Assembly: GCA_050294475.1 (NCBI GenBank)
Contig: JBNKOE010000010.1
Coordinates: 186,001 to 250,000 of the forward strand
Direction of reading: 5' to 3'
Origin: Thalassobellus sp050294475
GTDB taxonomy: Bacteria > Bacteroidota > Bacteroidia > Flavobacteriales > Flavobacteriaceae
Length of the DNA: 64,000 bases
A model generated the notes under the pieces. It saw only the letters and a list, made by a program, of their open reading frames with translations. It did not search any database and was not told where the DNA came from. The translations under genes were made by a program, and so were the position numbers. Position 1 is the stretch's first letter; every line of letters starts with the position of its first letter. Shown one piece after another: positions 9,486 to 17,556 of the stretch.

Positions 9486-9514
9486 CAAAGATAGTATAAA
9501 TTATAATTTGCAAA
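9486..9514 (-). promoter_or_regulatory. trkAH promoter (-33 TTTG, -7 TATCTTTG)
   Basis: On the minus strand TTTG (9511-9514) and TATCTTTG (9486-9493) are separated by about 16-17 bp, matching the Bacteroidota -33/-7 promoter. It ends 25 bp before the trkA start codon. Confidence 0.65.
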
Positions 9515-9633
9515 CAAAATGAATTAACAGGTATAAATATTGGTAATTACTACACACAAATATTTAAACTACAACTAAACCCTATAAACTCACTTTAAGC
9601 TTCATTGCTTTTTTAAAGTCAAAATAAATTATG

Positions 9634-9641
9634 TAGGTTTG
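9634..9641 (+). promoter_or_regulatory. menG-porT promoter -7 element TAGGTTTG
   Basis: A perfect TAnnTTTG box 17 bp before the TTG start codon of menG. It implies a very short leader, consistent with the weak Shine-Dalgarno dependence of Bacteroidota. No convincing -33 box was found. Confidence 0.5.
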
Positions 9642-9657
9642 CGAAAAAAATATAGCA

Positions 9658-10383
9658 TTGTCGAAAATTAAGCCCTACAAAAACAGCAATTTAGGTAAAA
9701 AAGAACAAGTTACCCAGATGTTTGATACTATTTCTGGTGATTACGATGGATTAAATCGTGTTATCTCTTTTGGAATAGATATTAAATGGCGCAAAAAAGT
9801 TGTACAGCTTGTTAAAGCAAACAACCCTGATACTATTTTAGACATAGCAACAGGAACAGGAGACTTAGCTATCAATCTCGCAGAAACTAATGCTACTAAA
9901 ATTATTGGTTTAGATATTAGTAGCGGTATGCTTGAAATTGGTAAAGAAAAAATTAAAAACAAAGGCTTAAATTCTAAAATAGACATGGTTTTAGGAGATA
10001 GTGAAAATATGCCGTTTGAAGATAATAGCTTTGATGCTATTACTGTTGCTTTTGGGGTTAGAAATTTTGAAACTTTAGAAAATGGTTTAAAAGAAATTTT
10101 TAGAGTACTAAAACCTAATGGCACCTTTGTGATACTAGAAACTTCAATACCAACAAAAACACCTTTTAAGCAAGGTTATAAGTTTTATTCAAGAAACATT
10201 TTACCGCTTATAGGAAAATTATTTTCTAAAGACAGAAGTGCTTATAAATATTTATCTGAATCTGCTTCTGTTTTTCCTTATGGTGAAGCTCTAAACAATA
10301 TTTTACGTAAAATTGGGTTTATTAATGTTGAAGATTTTCCACAAACATTTGGTGTGGCAACAATTTATAAATCATCTAAGTAG
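9658..10383 (+). CDS. menG: Demethylmenaquinone methyltransferase (MenG/UbiE family)
   Basis: 241 residues. It methylates demethylmenaquinone in the last step of menaquinone synthesis. SAM-binding motif I is ILDIATGTGDLAINLAET, followed by IIGLDISSGML and DNSFDAITVAFGVRNF; these are UbiE/MenG signatures. The start is TTG: no in-frame ATG exists upstream, and the next one (9718) would remove the conserved YKNSNLGKKEQVTQMFD region. porT follows after 4 bp, a linkage known from other Flavobacteriia. Confidence 0.93.
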   Translation: MSKIKPYKNSNLGKKEQVTQMFDTISGDYDGLNRVISFGIDIKWRKKVVQLVKANNPDTILDIATGTGDLAINLAETNATKIIGLDISSGMLEIGKEKIKNKGLNSKIDMVLGDSENMPFEDNSFDAITVAFGVRNFETLENGLKEIFRVLKPNGTFVILETSIPTKTPFKQGYKFYSRNILPLIGKLFSKDRSAYKYLSESASVFPYGEALNNILRKIGFINVEDFPQTFGVATIYKSSK

Positions 10384-10387
10384 TTAC

Positions 10388-11116
10388 ATGAAGCACATTT
10401 TTATATTACTAGCCTTTTTATTTTTCATACAAACTTCTAACGCGCAGTTATTTAAAAAAGAAAAAGTAACTTACGATGCCAATCAAGGTAATGGCAGTAC
10501 TGATAATAACTTACTACGCTGGGGTTATTTTTTAGGCGTTAATAATTATGATTTCAACTTTGACTATAATGAAAATAAAAGAGATGTTTATGTAAAAAGA
10601 AGTCCTGGATTTAGTGTTGGTTTAATTGGAAATTTACGTGTAAACAGTTTTATAGATTTGCGTTTAGAACCAGGTTTATTAATTACAACTAGAGAACTTT
10701 ATTATAGCCAAACATATTTTCAAGGTGTTGATTTTAAAACATCTGATTTAACTCGAGAAGTAAAATCAACCTACATACATATACCGTTATTAGTCAAAAT
10801 TTCTACCAAACGAATTAATAATTTCAAACCTTTTATAGTTGGTGGTTTTTCTACAGCTTTAAATTTATCAAGCAACGAAACAAACCCAAATGATAATAGC
10901 AACGGGCAATTTAGAACTAAAAAAAATATGCTTTTTTATGAACTAGGTTTTGGGATAGACTTTTACTTATACAACTTTAAATTTACTCCTTCTATTCGTG
11001 GTTTATTTGCAATTAACGACGAACTTGTTAGAGATAACGACCCTACTAGCCCTTGGACTAGTAATATTGCTAGTATGAAAACAAGAGGCGTTTTTATTAA
11101 TTTTACGTTTCAGTAA
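10388..11116 (+). CDS. porT: Type IX secretion / gliding outer membrane protein PorT
   Basis: 242 residues from the ATG at 10388, which begins a good signal peptide (MKHIFILLAFLFFIQTSNAQ); the open frame extends upstream into menG but that part is not coding. The mature part is an eight-stranded porin-like OMP_b-brl_2 beta-barrel (GFSVGLIGNLRVNSFIDLRLEPGLL, IPLLVKISTKRINNFKPFIVGG), the PorT/SprT family. PorT is needed for type IX protein secretion, and the gene order menG-porT supports the call. The last 7 bp overlap the convergent trmH-like gene. Confidence 0.85.
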   Translation: MKHIFILLAFLFFIQTSNAQLFKKEKVTYDANQGNGSTDNNLLRWGYFLGVNNYDFNFDYNENKRDVYVKRSPGFSVGLIGNLRVNSFIDLRLEPGLLITTRELYYSQTYFQGVDFKTSDLTREVKSTYIHIPLLVKISTKRINNFKPFIVGGFSTALNLSSNETNPNDNSNGQFRTKKNMLFYELGFGIDFYLYNFKFTPSIRGLFAINDELVRDNDPTSPWTSNIASMKTRGVFINFTFQ

Positions 11117-11835
11117 ACTCGACGTTTAAATTCACTTAATAAAATAGCTGTTGCTGTAGCCACATTTAAACTTTCTGTTGCTTGAATATCTCCAAATCTT
11201 GGAATTGAAATTTTTTCACTAATAATGGCTTCTATTTCTTTTGAAACCCCATTGGCTTCATTTCCCATTATTAAAATACCTTTTTCTGGTAATTCTTTTT
11301 TATAAACAATTTCTCCATCCATAAAGGCTCCAAAAACAGGCACCTTACTTTCTTTTAAAAACTGCTCTAAATCAATATAACTTATATTAACTCTTGTAAT
11401 AGAACCCATAGTTGCTTGTATAACTTTTGGATTAAAACAATCTACAGTTTCTTTACTGCATATCAAATCTTTAACACCAAACCAATCACAAAGTCTTATA
11501 ATAGTTCCTAAATTTCCAGGATCTCGAACCGCATCAAGCGCTACAATAAGTTGATTATTATTTATAACTTTAGACTCAGGCATTTCAAAAATTGCCAAGG
11601 CTTTATTAGGTGTCTTTAAGTAAGTAATACGTTTTAAATCGGTTTCAGAAATTATAATTTCATCTTTGGCATCAATATTGAATGTCTCTGTCGTATATAA
11701 TTTATGAAGCTTTAAATCCGACCTTAAAAGTTCTTTTATTGTTTTTACACCTTCAACAACAAAAAAGCCATGTTGTTGTCTATATTTTTTTTGCTTTAAA
11801 CTTGTTATTAATTTTATTTGACTTTTTGAAAGCAT
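11110..11835 (-). CDS. SpoU/TrmH-family RNA 2'-O-methyltransferase
   Basis: 241 residues. The N-terminal substrate-binding region (residues 1-80, QIKLITSLKQKKYRQQHGFFVVEG) is typical of 23S rRNA/tRNA ribose methyltransferases. The SPOUT trefoil-knot motifs follow: ALDAVRDPGNLGTIIRLCDWFG, ILIMGNEANGVS and IPRFGDIQATESLNVATATAI. The exact target nucleotide is unknown. It is convergent with and overlaps porT by 7 bp. Confidence 0.9.
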   Translation of the reverse strand: MLSKSQIKLITSLKQKKYRQQHGFFVVEGVKTIKELLRSDLKLHKLYTTETFNIDAKDEIIISETDLKRITYLKTPNKALAIFEMPESKVINNNQLIVALDAVRDPGNLGTIIRLCDWFGVKDLICSKETVDCFNPKVIQATMGSITRVNISYIDLEQFLKESKVPVFGAFMDGEIVYKKELPEKGILIMGNEANGVSKEIEAIISEKISIPRFGDIQATESLNVATATAILLSEFKRRVY

Positions 11836-11974
11836 ATTATTTTTATAAAATTATTTAAACATTCATTTTTGTATAAATAATGTATTTTTGAATTTATTAA
11901 AATCATTTTAATTACAAACTTACAAATACTGTTTGCTTTTAAAGTTTAAAACCTAAAATAACTATCATTTTCAT

Positions 11975-14524
11975 TTGAAAACAACACTTTTAAAAATATC
12001 AATACTCCTTTTAATCACATTATGTCTTACATCATGTGATGCTGTTAAAAGAGTTGCTGAAAATGAGCAATTACTAACTAAAAACACCGTTTTAATAAAC
12101 GATAAAAAAGCAAGCACAGAAACTATAAACAATTTACTTTATCAAAAACCAAACAGAAAAATTCTAGGTATACCATTACGTTTACACATATACAACATAG
12201 CTCGCCCTAATAAAGATTCCATTTTTAAAGCTTGGTTAGATAAAAACCCAAAAAGAAGAGAGCGACTAGTAAACAAATATTCAAAAAAACAAGTTAACCA
12301 AATAAAAAAAGCCTCATTAGGCTTTAATAACTGGTTAAAAACCACAGGTGAAGCCCCAGTAATTATTGATAACCAAAAAACTAAAAAAACTGTAAAACGA
12401 CTACAAGATTATCACATAAACAATGGTTGGTTCGATGTTGAAACAACTTACAACATTGAAAATAAACAAAATAAGCGTGCAGAAATAGAATATAAAATTA
12501 ACACAGGCAAAGCTTTTATTTTAGACACCATTTCTAGTAAAGTTGCATCGCCAATAATAGATTCGCTATACAAATCCATCAAAAAAAATTCTTTAATAAA
12601 ACAGAATGAACAATATAAAACTGAGAATTTAGCAAATGAGCGTGATAGAATTTCTAACGAATTACGAAACTCTGGTATTTTTCATTTCAACCAAGATTAT
12701 ATAACTTTTGAAATAGATACTATTGGCACCAATAAAAAAGTAAATATTGATGTCCAAATATTAAACAGAGCTATTCGAACTCCAGATTCTACTCGAAGAG
12801 AACCTTTCAAAATTTATCATATTGACGATGTTAATATTATTACCGATTATAAATATGAAAACCGAGGTAAGCCTTTCCAAGATTCTATAAAATATAATGG
12901 TTATAAACTTTATGCTTACGACAAAATTAAGTATCGCCCAAAAGCTATTACCGATGCTATGTTTATTAACCCTGGAACGATATTTAAAGACATTGACAGA
13001 ACAAGAACTTATAGACATTTAAACGGTTTACGCACGTTTAAATACCCAAACATAGAATATGTTGAAAATCCAGACAACACACTTAGCGACACAATAAGAC
13101 TAACACCTTTAAAAAAATTCAGTCTCGTTTTTAATGCCGATGTATCAAAAAATAATATTCAAACCATTGGACTTTCATTAAACCCTAGCTTAATAATTAG
13201 AAACATTTTTAGAGGCGCTGAAACATTAGAAGTTTCTGCTGTAGGCTCTATTGGAGCGTCTGATGACCAAAACAGAAATAACCTGAACGATCCATTTTTT
13301 GACATTACTGAAATTGGAGCAAATTTAAAACTTACAATCCCTCGATTATTTTCTCCTTTTTACACTGAAAATATTATCCCTAAATATATGCTGCCTTCTA
13401 CTAGAATTAGTTTATCTACTACTAGCCAGACTAATATAGGTCTGGATAAACAAACTTTAAGTGGCAGCTTTAACTATAATTGGCTTCCTAATTCAAAAAC
13501 AACAAACAAGCTCGATTTATTTAACATACAATATGTTAGAAATCTTAATATTAAGAATTATTTTGGCATTTATCAAAACTCATTTAATTCTTTAAACCAA
13601 ATAGCTCGCGATATTAATTATATAGATTCTGAAAGCAGTTTAAACATTCCTAATGCAAATAATCCTGTAAATGAAGCTAATGCTTTTATAGATTATGTAT
13701 TAAACAATCCTACTCCTAGCGAAGTGTCTAGCACACAATTAAAAACTGTAAACAGTATTGACGAACGTAAAAACAGACTTACTGAAAACAACCTAATTTT
13801 ATCTTCTAGTTTTAGCTTTACAAAAGATGAAAGAACAAATATATTTGATCAAAACTTCTCAATCTTTCGTTTTAAATTAGAATCTGCTGGTAATTTATTA
13901 GCAAACGCTTCAAAACTTATAGGAGTTAAAAAGAATGGCAACAATCGTTATGAACTTTTAAATGTTGCTTTTTCTCAATATCTTAAAACAGAATTTGATT
14001 ATATTAAACATTGGGATTTAGGAAATAAAAACGTACTTGCCATTCGTAGCTTTTTAGGTGTTGCTATTCCTTATGGAAACTCATCAAGTATTCCATTTTC
14101 AAAAAGTTTCTTTGCAGGAGGTCCAAATGATAATAGAGCTTGGTCTGCTTATAGTTTAGGTCCTGGTAGTTCTAAAACTACCAATGAATTTAATGAAGCA
14201 AATTTAAAATTAGCATTTAGCATAGAAGAACGTTTTAACTTATTTGGAAGTTTAAACGGTGCCATTTTTATTGATGCAGGAAATATTTGGAACGTTTTAG
14301 ATGATGTAGATGCTAATGATGCTACATTTTCAAGTTTTAGTTCTTTAAAAGACATTGCAATAGGCTCTGGATTAGGTTTGCGTTATGACTTTAGCTTTTT
14401 TGTTTTAAGATTTGATGTAGGCTTTAAAACCTACAACCCTTCTTATAAAGAACAAAACAGATGGTTTAACGACTACAATTTTAATAATGCCGTTTATAAC
14501 ATTGGTATTAATTATCCTTTTTAA
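11975..14524 (+). CDS. tamL: TamL: TamA/BamA-family outer membrane lipoprotein
   Basis: 849 residues. The start is TTG at 11975: no in-frame ATG lies before the lipobox, and this start gives a lipoprotein signal (LLLITLCLTSC, Cys 21). The N-terminal half carries POTRA-like repeats (about 25-340); the C-terminal half is an Omp85/BamA barrel (FKLESAGNLL, FFAGGPNDNRAW, GAIFIDAGNIWN, GSGLGLRYDFSFFVLRFDVG). A lipid-anchored TamA relative is characteristic of Bacteroidota. It probably helps TamB-like proteins with outer membrane lipid or protein assembly. A TATTTTTG -7 box lies at 11883-11890. Confidence 0.88.
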   Translation: MKTTLLKISILLLITLCLTSCDAVKRVAENEQLLTKNTVLINDKKASTETINNLLYQKPNRKILGIPLRLHIYNIARPNKDSIFKAWLDKNPKRRERLVNKYSKKQVNQIKKASLGFNNWLKTTGEAPVIIDNQKTKKTVKRLQDYHINNGWFDVETTYNIENKQNKRAEIEYKINTGKAFILDTISSKVASPIIDSLYKSIKKNSLIKQNEQYKTENLANERDRISNELRNSGIFHFNQDYITFEIDTIGTNKKVNIDVQILNRAIRTPDSTRREPFKIYHIDDVNIITDYKYENRGKPFQDSIKYNGYKLYAYDKIKYRPKAITDAMFINPGTIFKDIDRTRTYRHLNGLRTFKYPNIEYVENPDNTLSDTIRLTPLKKFSLVFNADVSKNNIQTIGLSLNPSLIIRNIFRGAETLEVSAVGSIGASDDQNRNNLNDPFFDITEIGANLKLTIPRLFSPFYTENIIPKYMLPSTRISLSTTSQTNIGLDKQTLSGSFNYNWLPNSKTTNKLDLFNIQYVRNLNIKNYFGIYQNSFNSLNQIARDINYIDSESSLNIPNANNPVNEANAFIDYVLNNPTPSEVSSTQLKTVNSIDERKNRLTENNLILSSSFSFTKDERTNIFDQNFSIFRFKLESAGNLLANASKLIGVKKNGNNRYELLNVAFSQYLKTEFDYIKHWDLGNKNVLAIRSFLGVAIPYGNSSSIPFSKSFFAGGPNDNRAWSAYSLGPGSSKTTNEFNEANLKLAFSIEERFNLFGSLNGAIFIDAGNIWNVLDDVDANDATFSSFSSLKDIAIGSGLGLRYDFSFFVLRFDVGFKTYNPSYKEQNRWFNDYNFNNAVYNIGINYPF

Positions 14525-14613
14525 CCTTCATTTTTAACAATATACTAAAACGATTTCGTGTATTTTTAGGGTTTTAGCATTACAAAACACCTACTCTTTA
14601 TTTAAAAAATCAT

Positions 14614-14621
14614 TACTTTTG
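14614..14621 (+). promoter_or_regulatory. -7 promoter element TACTTTTG before fbaA
   Basis: A perfect TAnnTTTG match 35 bp before the fbaA start codon. The -33 region is only T-rich. Confidence 0.4.
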
Positions 14622-14656
14622 ACAACTACAAATTACTAATTAATTTTTTTTCAAAT

Positions 14657-15724
14657 ATGGGACACAATATAAAACCAGGAGTTGCTACAGGTAAAGAAGT
14701 ACAAGCAATTTTCAACCATGCTAAAGCAAATAATTATGCTTTACCAGCTGTTAATGTTATAGGATCTGACACTATTAATGGTGTTTTAGAAACTGCTAGA
14801 GACTTAAATGCTCCAGTAATCATTCAGTTTTCTAACGGAGGCGCTCAATTTAATGCAGGAAAAGGCCTAAGTAACGATGGTCAAAAAGCAGCTATTGCAG
14901 GTGCTATTGCAGGTGCAAAACATGTACACACATTATCCGAATCTTACGGTGTTCCAGTAATTTTACACACAGACCACTGTGCTAAAAAATTATTACCTTG
15001 GATAGATGGTTTATTAGACGCTAGTGAAAAACATTTTGCTGAAACTGGAAAATCACTTTTCAGTTCTCATATGATTGACCTTTCGGAAGAACCTATTGAA
15101 GAAAACATAGAAATATGTAAAACCTATTTAGAGCGTATGTCTAAAATGGGTATGACTTTAGAAATTGAATTAGGTATTACTGGAGGTGAAGAAGATGGTG
15201 TAGATAATACAGATGTTGACGATTCTAAATTATACACTCAACCTGAAGAAGTAGCGTATGCATATGAAGAATTAAGCAAAGTAAGTGATCAATTCACTAT
15301 TGCTGCTGCTTTTGGAAATGTTCACGGTGTTTATAAACCAGGAAACGTTAAATTAACTCCAAAAATCTTAAAGAATTCTCAAGAATATATTACAAAAAAA
15401 TATGGTGTTGAAGAAAACCATATTGATTTTGTATTCCACGGTGGATCAGGATCTACAGTTGAAGAAATTAGAGAAGGTATTAGCTACGGTGTTATAAAAA
15501 TGAATATCGATACCGATTTACAATATGCTTTCATGAGTGGTATTCGTGATTATATGGGTGAAAAAGCTGATTATTTAAAAAATCAAATAGGAAACCCAGA
15601 AGGAGCCGATGCTCCTAATAAAAAATATTATGACCCTCGTGTATGGTTACGCGCTGGCGAAGTTACTTTTGTAGAACGTTTAAAAAAGGCGTTTGAAGAT
15701 TTAAATAATGTAAACACCTTATAA
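14657..15724 (+). CDS. fbaA: Class II fructose-bisphosphate aldolase
   Basis: 355 residues. Zinc-dependent aldolase of glycolysis and gluconeogenesis (fructose-1,6-bisphosphate to DHAP and glyceraldehyde-3-phosphate). The zinc-binding and catalytic region is HTDHCAKKLLPWIDGLLDA (about 107-125); EIELGITGGEEDGVDN, AFGNVHGVYKPGNVKL and FHGGSGS supply the remaining zinc and phosphate ligands. The length matches the long class IIA type of E. coli. It is monocistronic, with its own -7 box and a perfect terminator. Confidence 0.96.
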   Translation: MGHNIKPGVATGKEVQAIFNHAKANNYALPAVNVIGSDTINGVLETARDLNAPVIIQFSNGGAQFNAGKGLSNDGQKAAIAGAIAGAKHVHTLSESYGVPVILHTDHCAKKLLPWIDGLLDASEKHFAETGKSLFSSHMIDLSEEPIEENIEICKTYLERMSKMGMTLEIELGITGGEEDGVDNTDVDDSKLYTQPEEVAYAYEELSKVSDQFTIAAAFGNVHGVYKPGNVKLTPKILKNSQEYITKKYGVEENHIDFVFHGGSGSTVEEIREGISYGVIKMNIDTDLQYAFMSGIRDYMGEKADYLKNQIGNPEGADAPNKKYYDPRVWLRAGEVTFVERLKKAFEDLNNVNTL

Positions 15725-15751
15725 AAAAGGTTTTATAACAAACACATACAA

Positions 15752-15788
15752 TAAAGGCTCTGTTTTTTTCAGAGCCTTTATTTTTTTT
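15752..15788 (+). terminator. Intrinsic terminator after fbaA
   Basis: An 11-bp perfect stem (TAAAGGCTCTG 15752-15762 with 15770-15780), a T7 loop and a run of eight T residues. Confidence 0.92.
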
Positions 15789-16010
15789 CATAAATCACTA
15801 ATAACAAGATTCTTGCAATTAAAAAGAATGGAATTCTTTAATAAAAACACAGTGGCACTACCTCAAAACTAAAAAAAGACTTAATTTTGTAGTTAGGCTT
15901 TACGGTATTTTGTTGCTTTTTAAAAGCAATGGTATAATGTATTAACCCTTAAGAACTATCGCTGTTATAATTTAAAGAGTAACATACTAAACTAAAAAAC
16001 GTAAATTAAT

Positions 16011-16868
16011 ATGTCTTGGTTTAAAAGAAAAACAAAAGGAATTACAACTACCACACAAGAAAAAAAAGATACTCCAAAAGGATTGTGGTATAAATCTCCT
16101 ACTGGTAAAATTGTTGATGCTGAAGAATTAGAAAAAAACTTCTATGTAAGTCCAGAAGATGGTTACCATGTTAGAATAGGCAGTAAAGAATATTTCGAAA
16201 TACTTTTCGACGACAATAAATTTAAAGAATTAGACGCTAACTTAGACTCAAAAGATCCTTTAAAGTTTGAGGATACAAAAAAATACCCTGAACGTTTAAA
16301 AGCAGCACAAGAAAAAACCAAACTAAAAGATGCCGTTAGATGTGCTGTTGGAAAATCTAAAGGAAAAGATTTAGTAATAGCCTGTATGGATTTTGCTTTT
16401 ATAGGCGGATCGATGGGAAGTGTTGTTGGAGAAAAAATAGCTAGAGCAGCAGATTATTCTTTAAAGAATAACATTCCTTTAATGATAATCTCAAAATCTG
16501 GAGGAGCTAGAATGATGGAAGCTGCATTATCTTTAATGCAGTTAGCAAAAACATCGGTTAAATTAGCGCAATTAGCTGATGCTAGCATACCATACATTTC
16601 GTTATGTACAGACCCAACAACTGGAGGAACTACAGCATCATTTGCTATGCTAGGAGACATTAATATTAGCGAACCTGGAGCATTAATTGGTTTTGCAGGC
16701 CCTAGAATTGTTAGAGATACCACAGGTAAAGAGTTACCTGAAGGTTTTCAAACCTCAGAATTTTTATTAGAACATGGTTTCTTAGATTTTATTACCCTTA
16801 GAAGAGACTTAAAAAGTAAAATAAATCAATATCTTGATTTAATATTAAATAGACCATTAAGAGCATAA
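16011..16868 (+). CDS. accD: Acetyl-CoA carboxylase carboxyltransferase subunit beta
   Basis: 285 residues. With AccA it transfers the carboxyl group from carboxybiotin to acetyl-CoA, giving malonyl-CoA. The crotonase-fold core is complete (FIGGSMGSVVGEKIARAADYSL, SKSGGARMMEAALSLMQLAKT, DPTTGGTTASFAMLGDI, GFAGPRIV). The N-terminal zinc ribbon is degenerate: where E. coli AccD has two CxxC pairs this protein has KSPTGK (28-33) and VSPEDGYH (46-53), with no cysteines. As I recall, the same loss is seen in other Flavobacteriaceae AccD proteins, so it is probably a lineage trait and not a defect. Confidence 0.94.
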   Translation: MSWFKRKTKGITTTTQEKKDTPKGLWYKSPTGKIVDAEELEKNFYVSPEDGYHVRIGSKEYFEILFDDNKFKELDANLDSKDPLKFEDTKKYPERLKAAQEKTKLKDAVRCAVGKSKGKDLVIACMDFAFIGGSMGSVVGEKIARAADYSLKNNIPLMIISKSGGARMMEAALSLMQLAKTSVKLAQLADASIPYISLCTDPTTGGTTASFAMLGDINISEPGALIGFAGPRIVRDTTGKELPEGFQTSEFLLEHGFLDFITLRRDLKSKINQYLDLILNRPLRA

Positions 16869-16873
16869 TATTT

Positions 16874-16905
16874 AAAAGCGACATTAAGTCGCTTTTTCTT
16901 TTTAT
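16874..16905 (+). terminator. Intrinsic terminator after accD
   Basis: A 9-bp stem (AAAAGCGAC 16874-16882 with 16888-16896), a 5-nt loop and a T-rich tail. Confidence 0.85.
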
Positions 16906-16914
16906 TCTATTTTA

Positions 16915-16943
16915 TTGCAAATCATTAAATTTTGTTATATTTG
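16915..16943 (+). promoter_or_regulatory. rpsO promoter (TTG / TATATTTG)
   Basis: TTG at 16915-16917 and TATATTTG at 16936-16943 are 18 bp apart, fitting the Bacteroidota -33/-7 consensus. The leader to the rpsO ATG is about 50 nt, long enough for an autoregulatory S15-binding structure, although I could not identify one. Confidence 0.6.
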
Positions 16944-16997
16944 CGCCTCGAAAGAAAGGCTTTCGTGTACATAACAATCATTTACAATAATATTAGA

Positions 16998-17267
16998 ATG
17001 TATTTATCAAAAGAAGCAAAAGAAGAAATGTTTGCAAAACACGGTAAAGGGAAAAACGATACTGGTTCTGCAGAAGGGCAAATTGCGTTATTTACGCACA
17101 GAATTAATCACTTAACAGAGCACTTAAAAAACAATCGTAAAGATTATAATACCGAGCGTTCATTAGTAAAACTAGTAGGAAAGCGTCGCGCCTTACTAGA
17201 TTACTTAACTAAGAAAGATATTTTAAGATATCGTGCCATAGTAAAAGAATTAGGATTAAGAAAATAA
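16998..17267 (+). CDS. rpsO: 30S ribosomal protein S15
   Basis: 89 residues from the ATG at 16998 (MYLSKEAKEEMFAKHGK), which matches the family start; the open frame reaches further back to 16932 only because no stop intervenes. S15 motifs TGSAEGQIALFTHRINHLTEHLK, DYNTERSLVKLVGKRRALLDYL and RYRAIVKELGLRK are intact. It binds 16S rRNA helices 20-22. rpsO and pnp are neighbours, as in many bacteria, but here a terminator and a repeat separate them. Confidence 0.97.
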   Translation: MYLSKEAKEEMFAKHGKGKNDTGSAEGQIALFTHRINHLTEHLKNNRKDYNTERSLVKLVGKRRALLDYLTKKDILRYRAIVKELGLRK

Positions 17268-17270
17268 TTT

Positions 17271-17303
17271 AAAAAGAGGCTTTACAGCCTCTTTTTTGTT
17301 TTT
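17271..17303 (+). terminator. Intrinsic terminator after rpsO
   Basis: A 9-bp stem (AAAAGAGGC 17272-17280 with 17287-17295), a 6-nt loop and a T-rich tail. The structured repeat B begins immediately after it. Confidence 0.88.
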
Positions 17304-17394
17304 GCGTTAGGGATTGATGCGGCATCCTTTTTGTTTTTTACAAAAAGATATAGCGGAAAGCCCGACCTCCCGATGGCAATCGGGAAGGTAACGT
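17304..17394. repeat. Structured intergenic repeat, copy B
   Basis: A 91-bp element starting GCGTTAGGGATTG, then a hairpin (TTTTTGT ... ACAAAAA), the block GGAAAGCCCGACC, a second hairpin (TCCCGAT ... ATCGGGA) and the end GGTAACGT. It has the same block order as copy A at 6479-6564, while the two hairpins differ in sequence but keep their position. This pattern of compensatory variation suggests selection on structure. Confidence 0.75.
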
Positions 17395-17455
17395 CCAAAT
17401 AGATATAATAACTCAAATCGAAAGAGTATAACATTCGAAAATTATAAATAAGCAG

Positions 17456-17475
17456 ATCCTGAAATAAGTTCAGGA
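17456..17475. repeat. Short palindrome TCCTGAA-N5-TTCAGGA
   Basis: A 7-bp perfect stem with a 5-nt loop in the rpsO-pnp spacer. Read on the minus strand it would encode VLNLFQDL, a peptide that recurs in spurious small ORFs of many genomes because this palindrome is a common dispersed element. The rest of the spacer up to pnp is AC-rich on the plus strand and otherwise featureless. Confidence 0.5.
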
Positions 17476-17556
17476 CACATAGTTTTTCATTGGTCACATA
17501 CAACAACTACACACAACAACACAACGACCATTGTTTAATTAGAATTAAAAAAATTT

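Noticed and set aside
16943..16997. S15 autoregulatory pseudoknot in the rpsO leader
   Set aside because: The leader is about 50 nt and I could not find a convincing pair of helices; a folding program would be needed.
17282..17506. Minus-strand open frame of 74 codons in the rpsO-pnp spacer
   Set aside because: It runs through the rpsO terminator, repeat B and a palindrome; the translation consists of repeat-derived text (VLNLFQDLL) and has no family match that I recognise.
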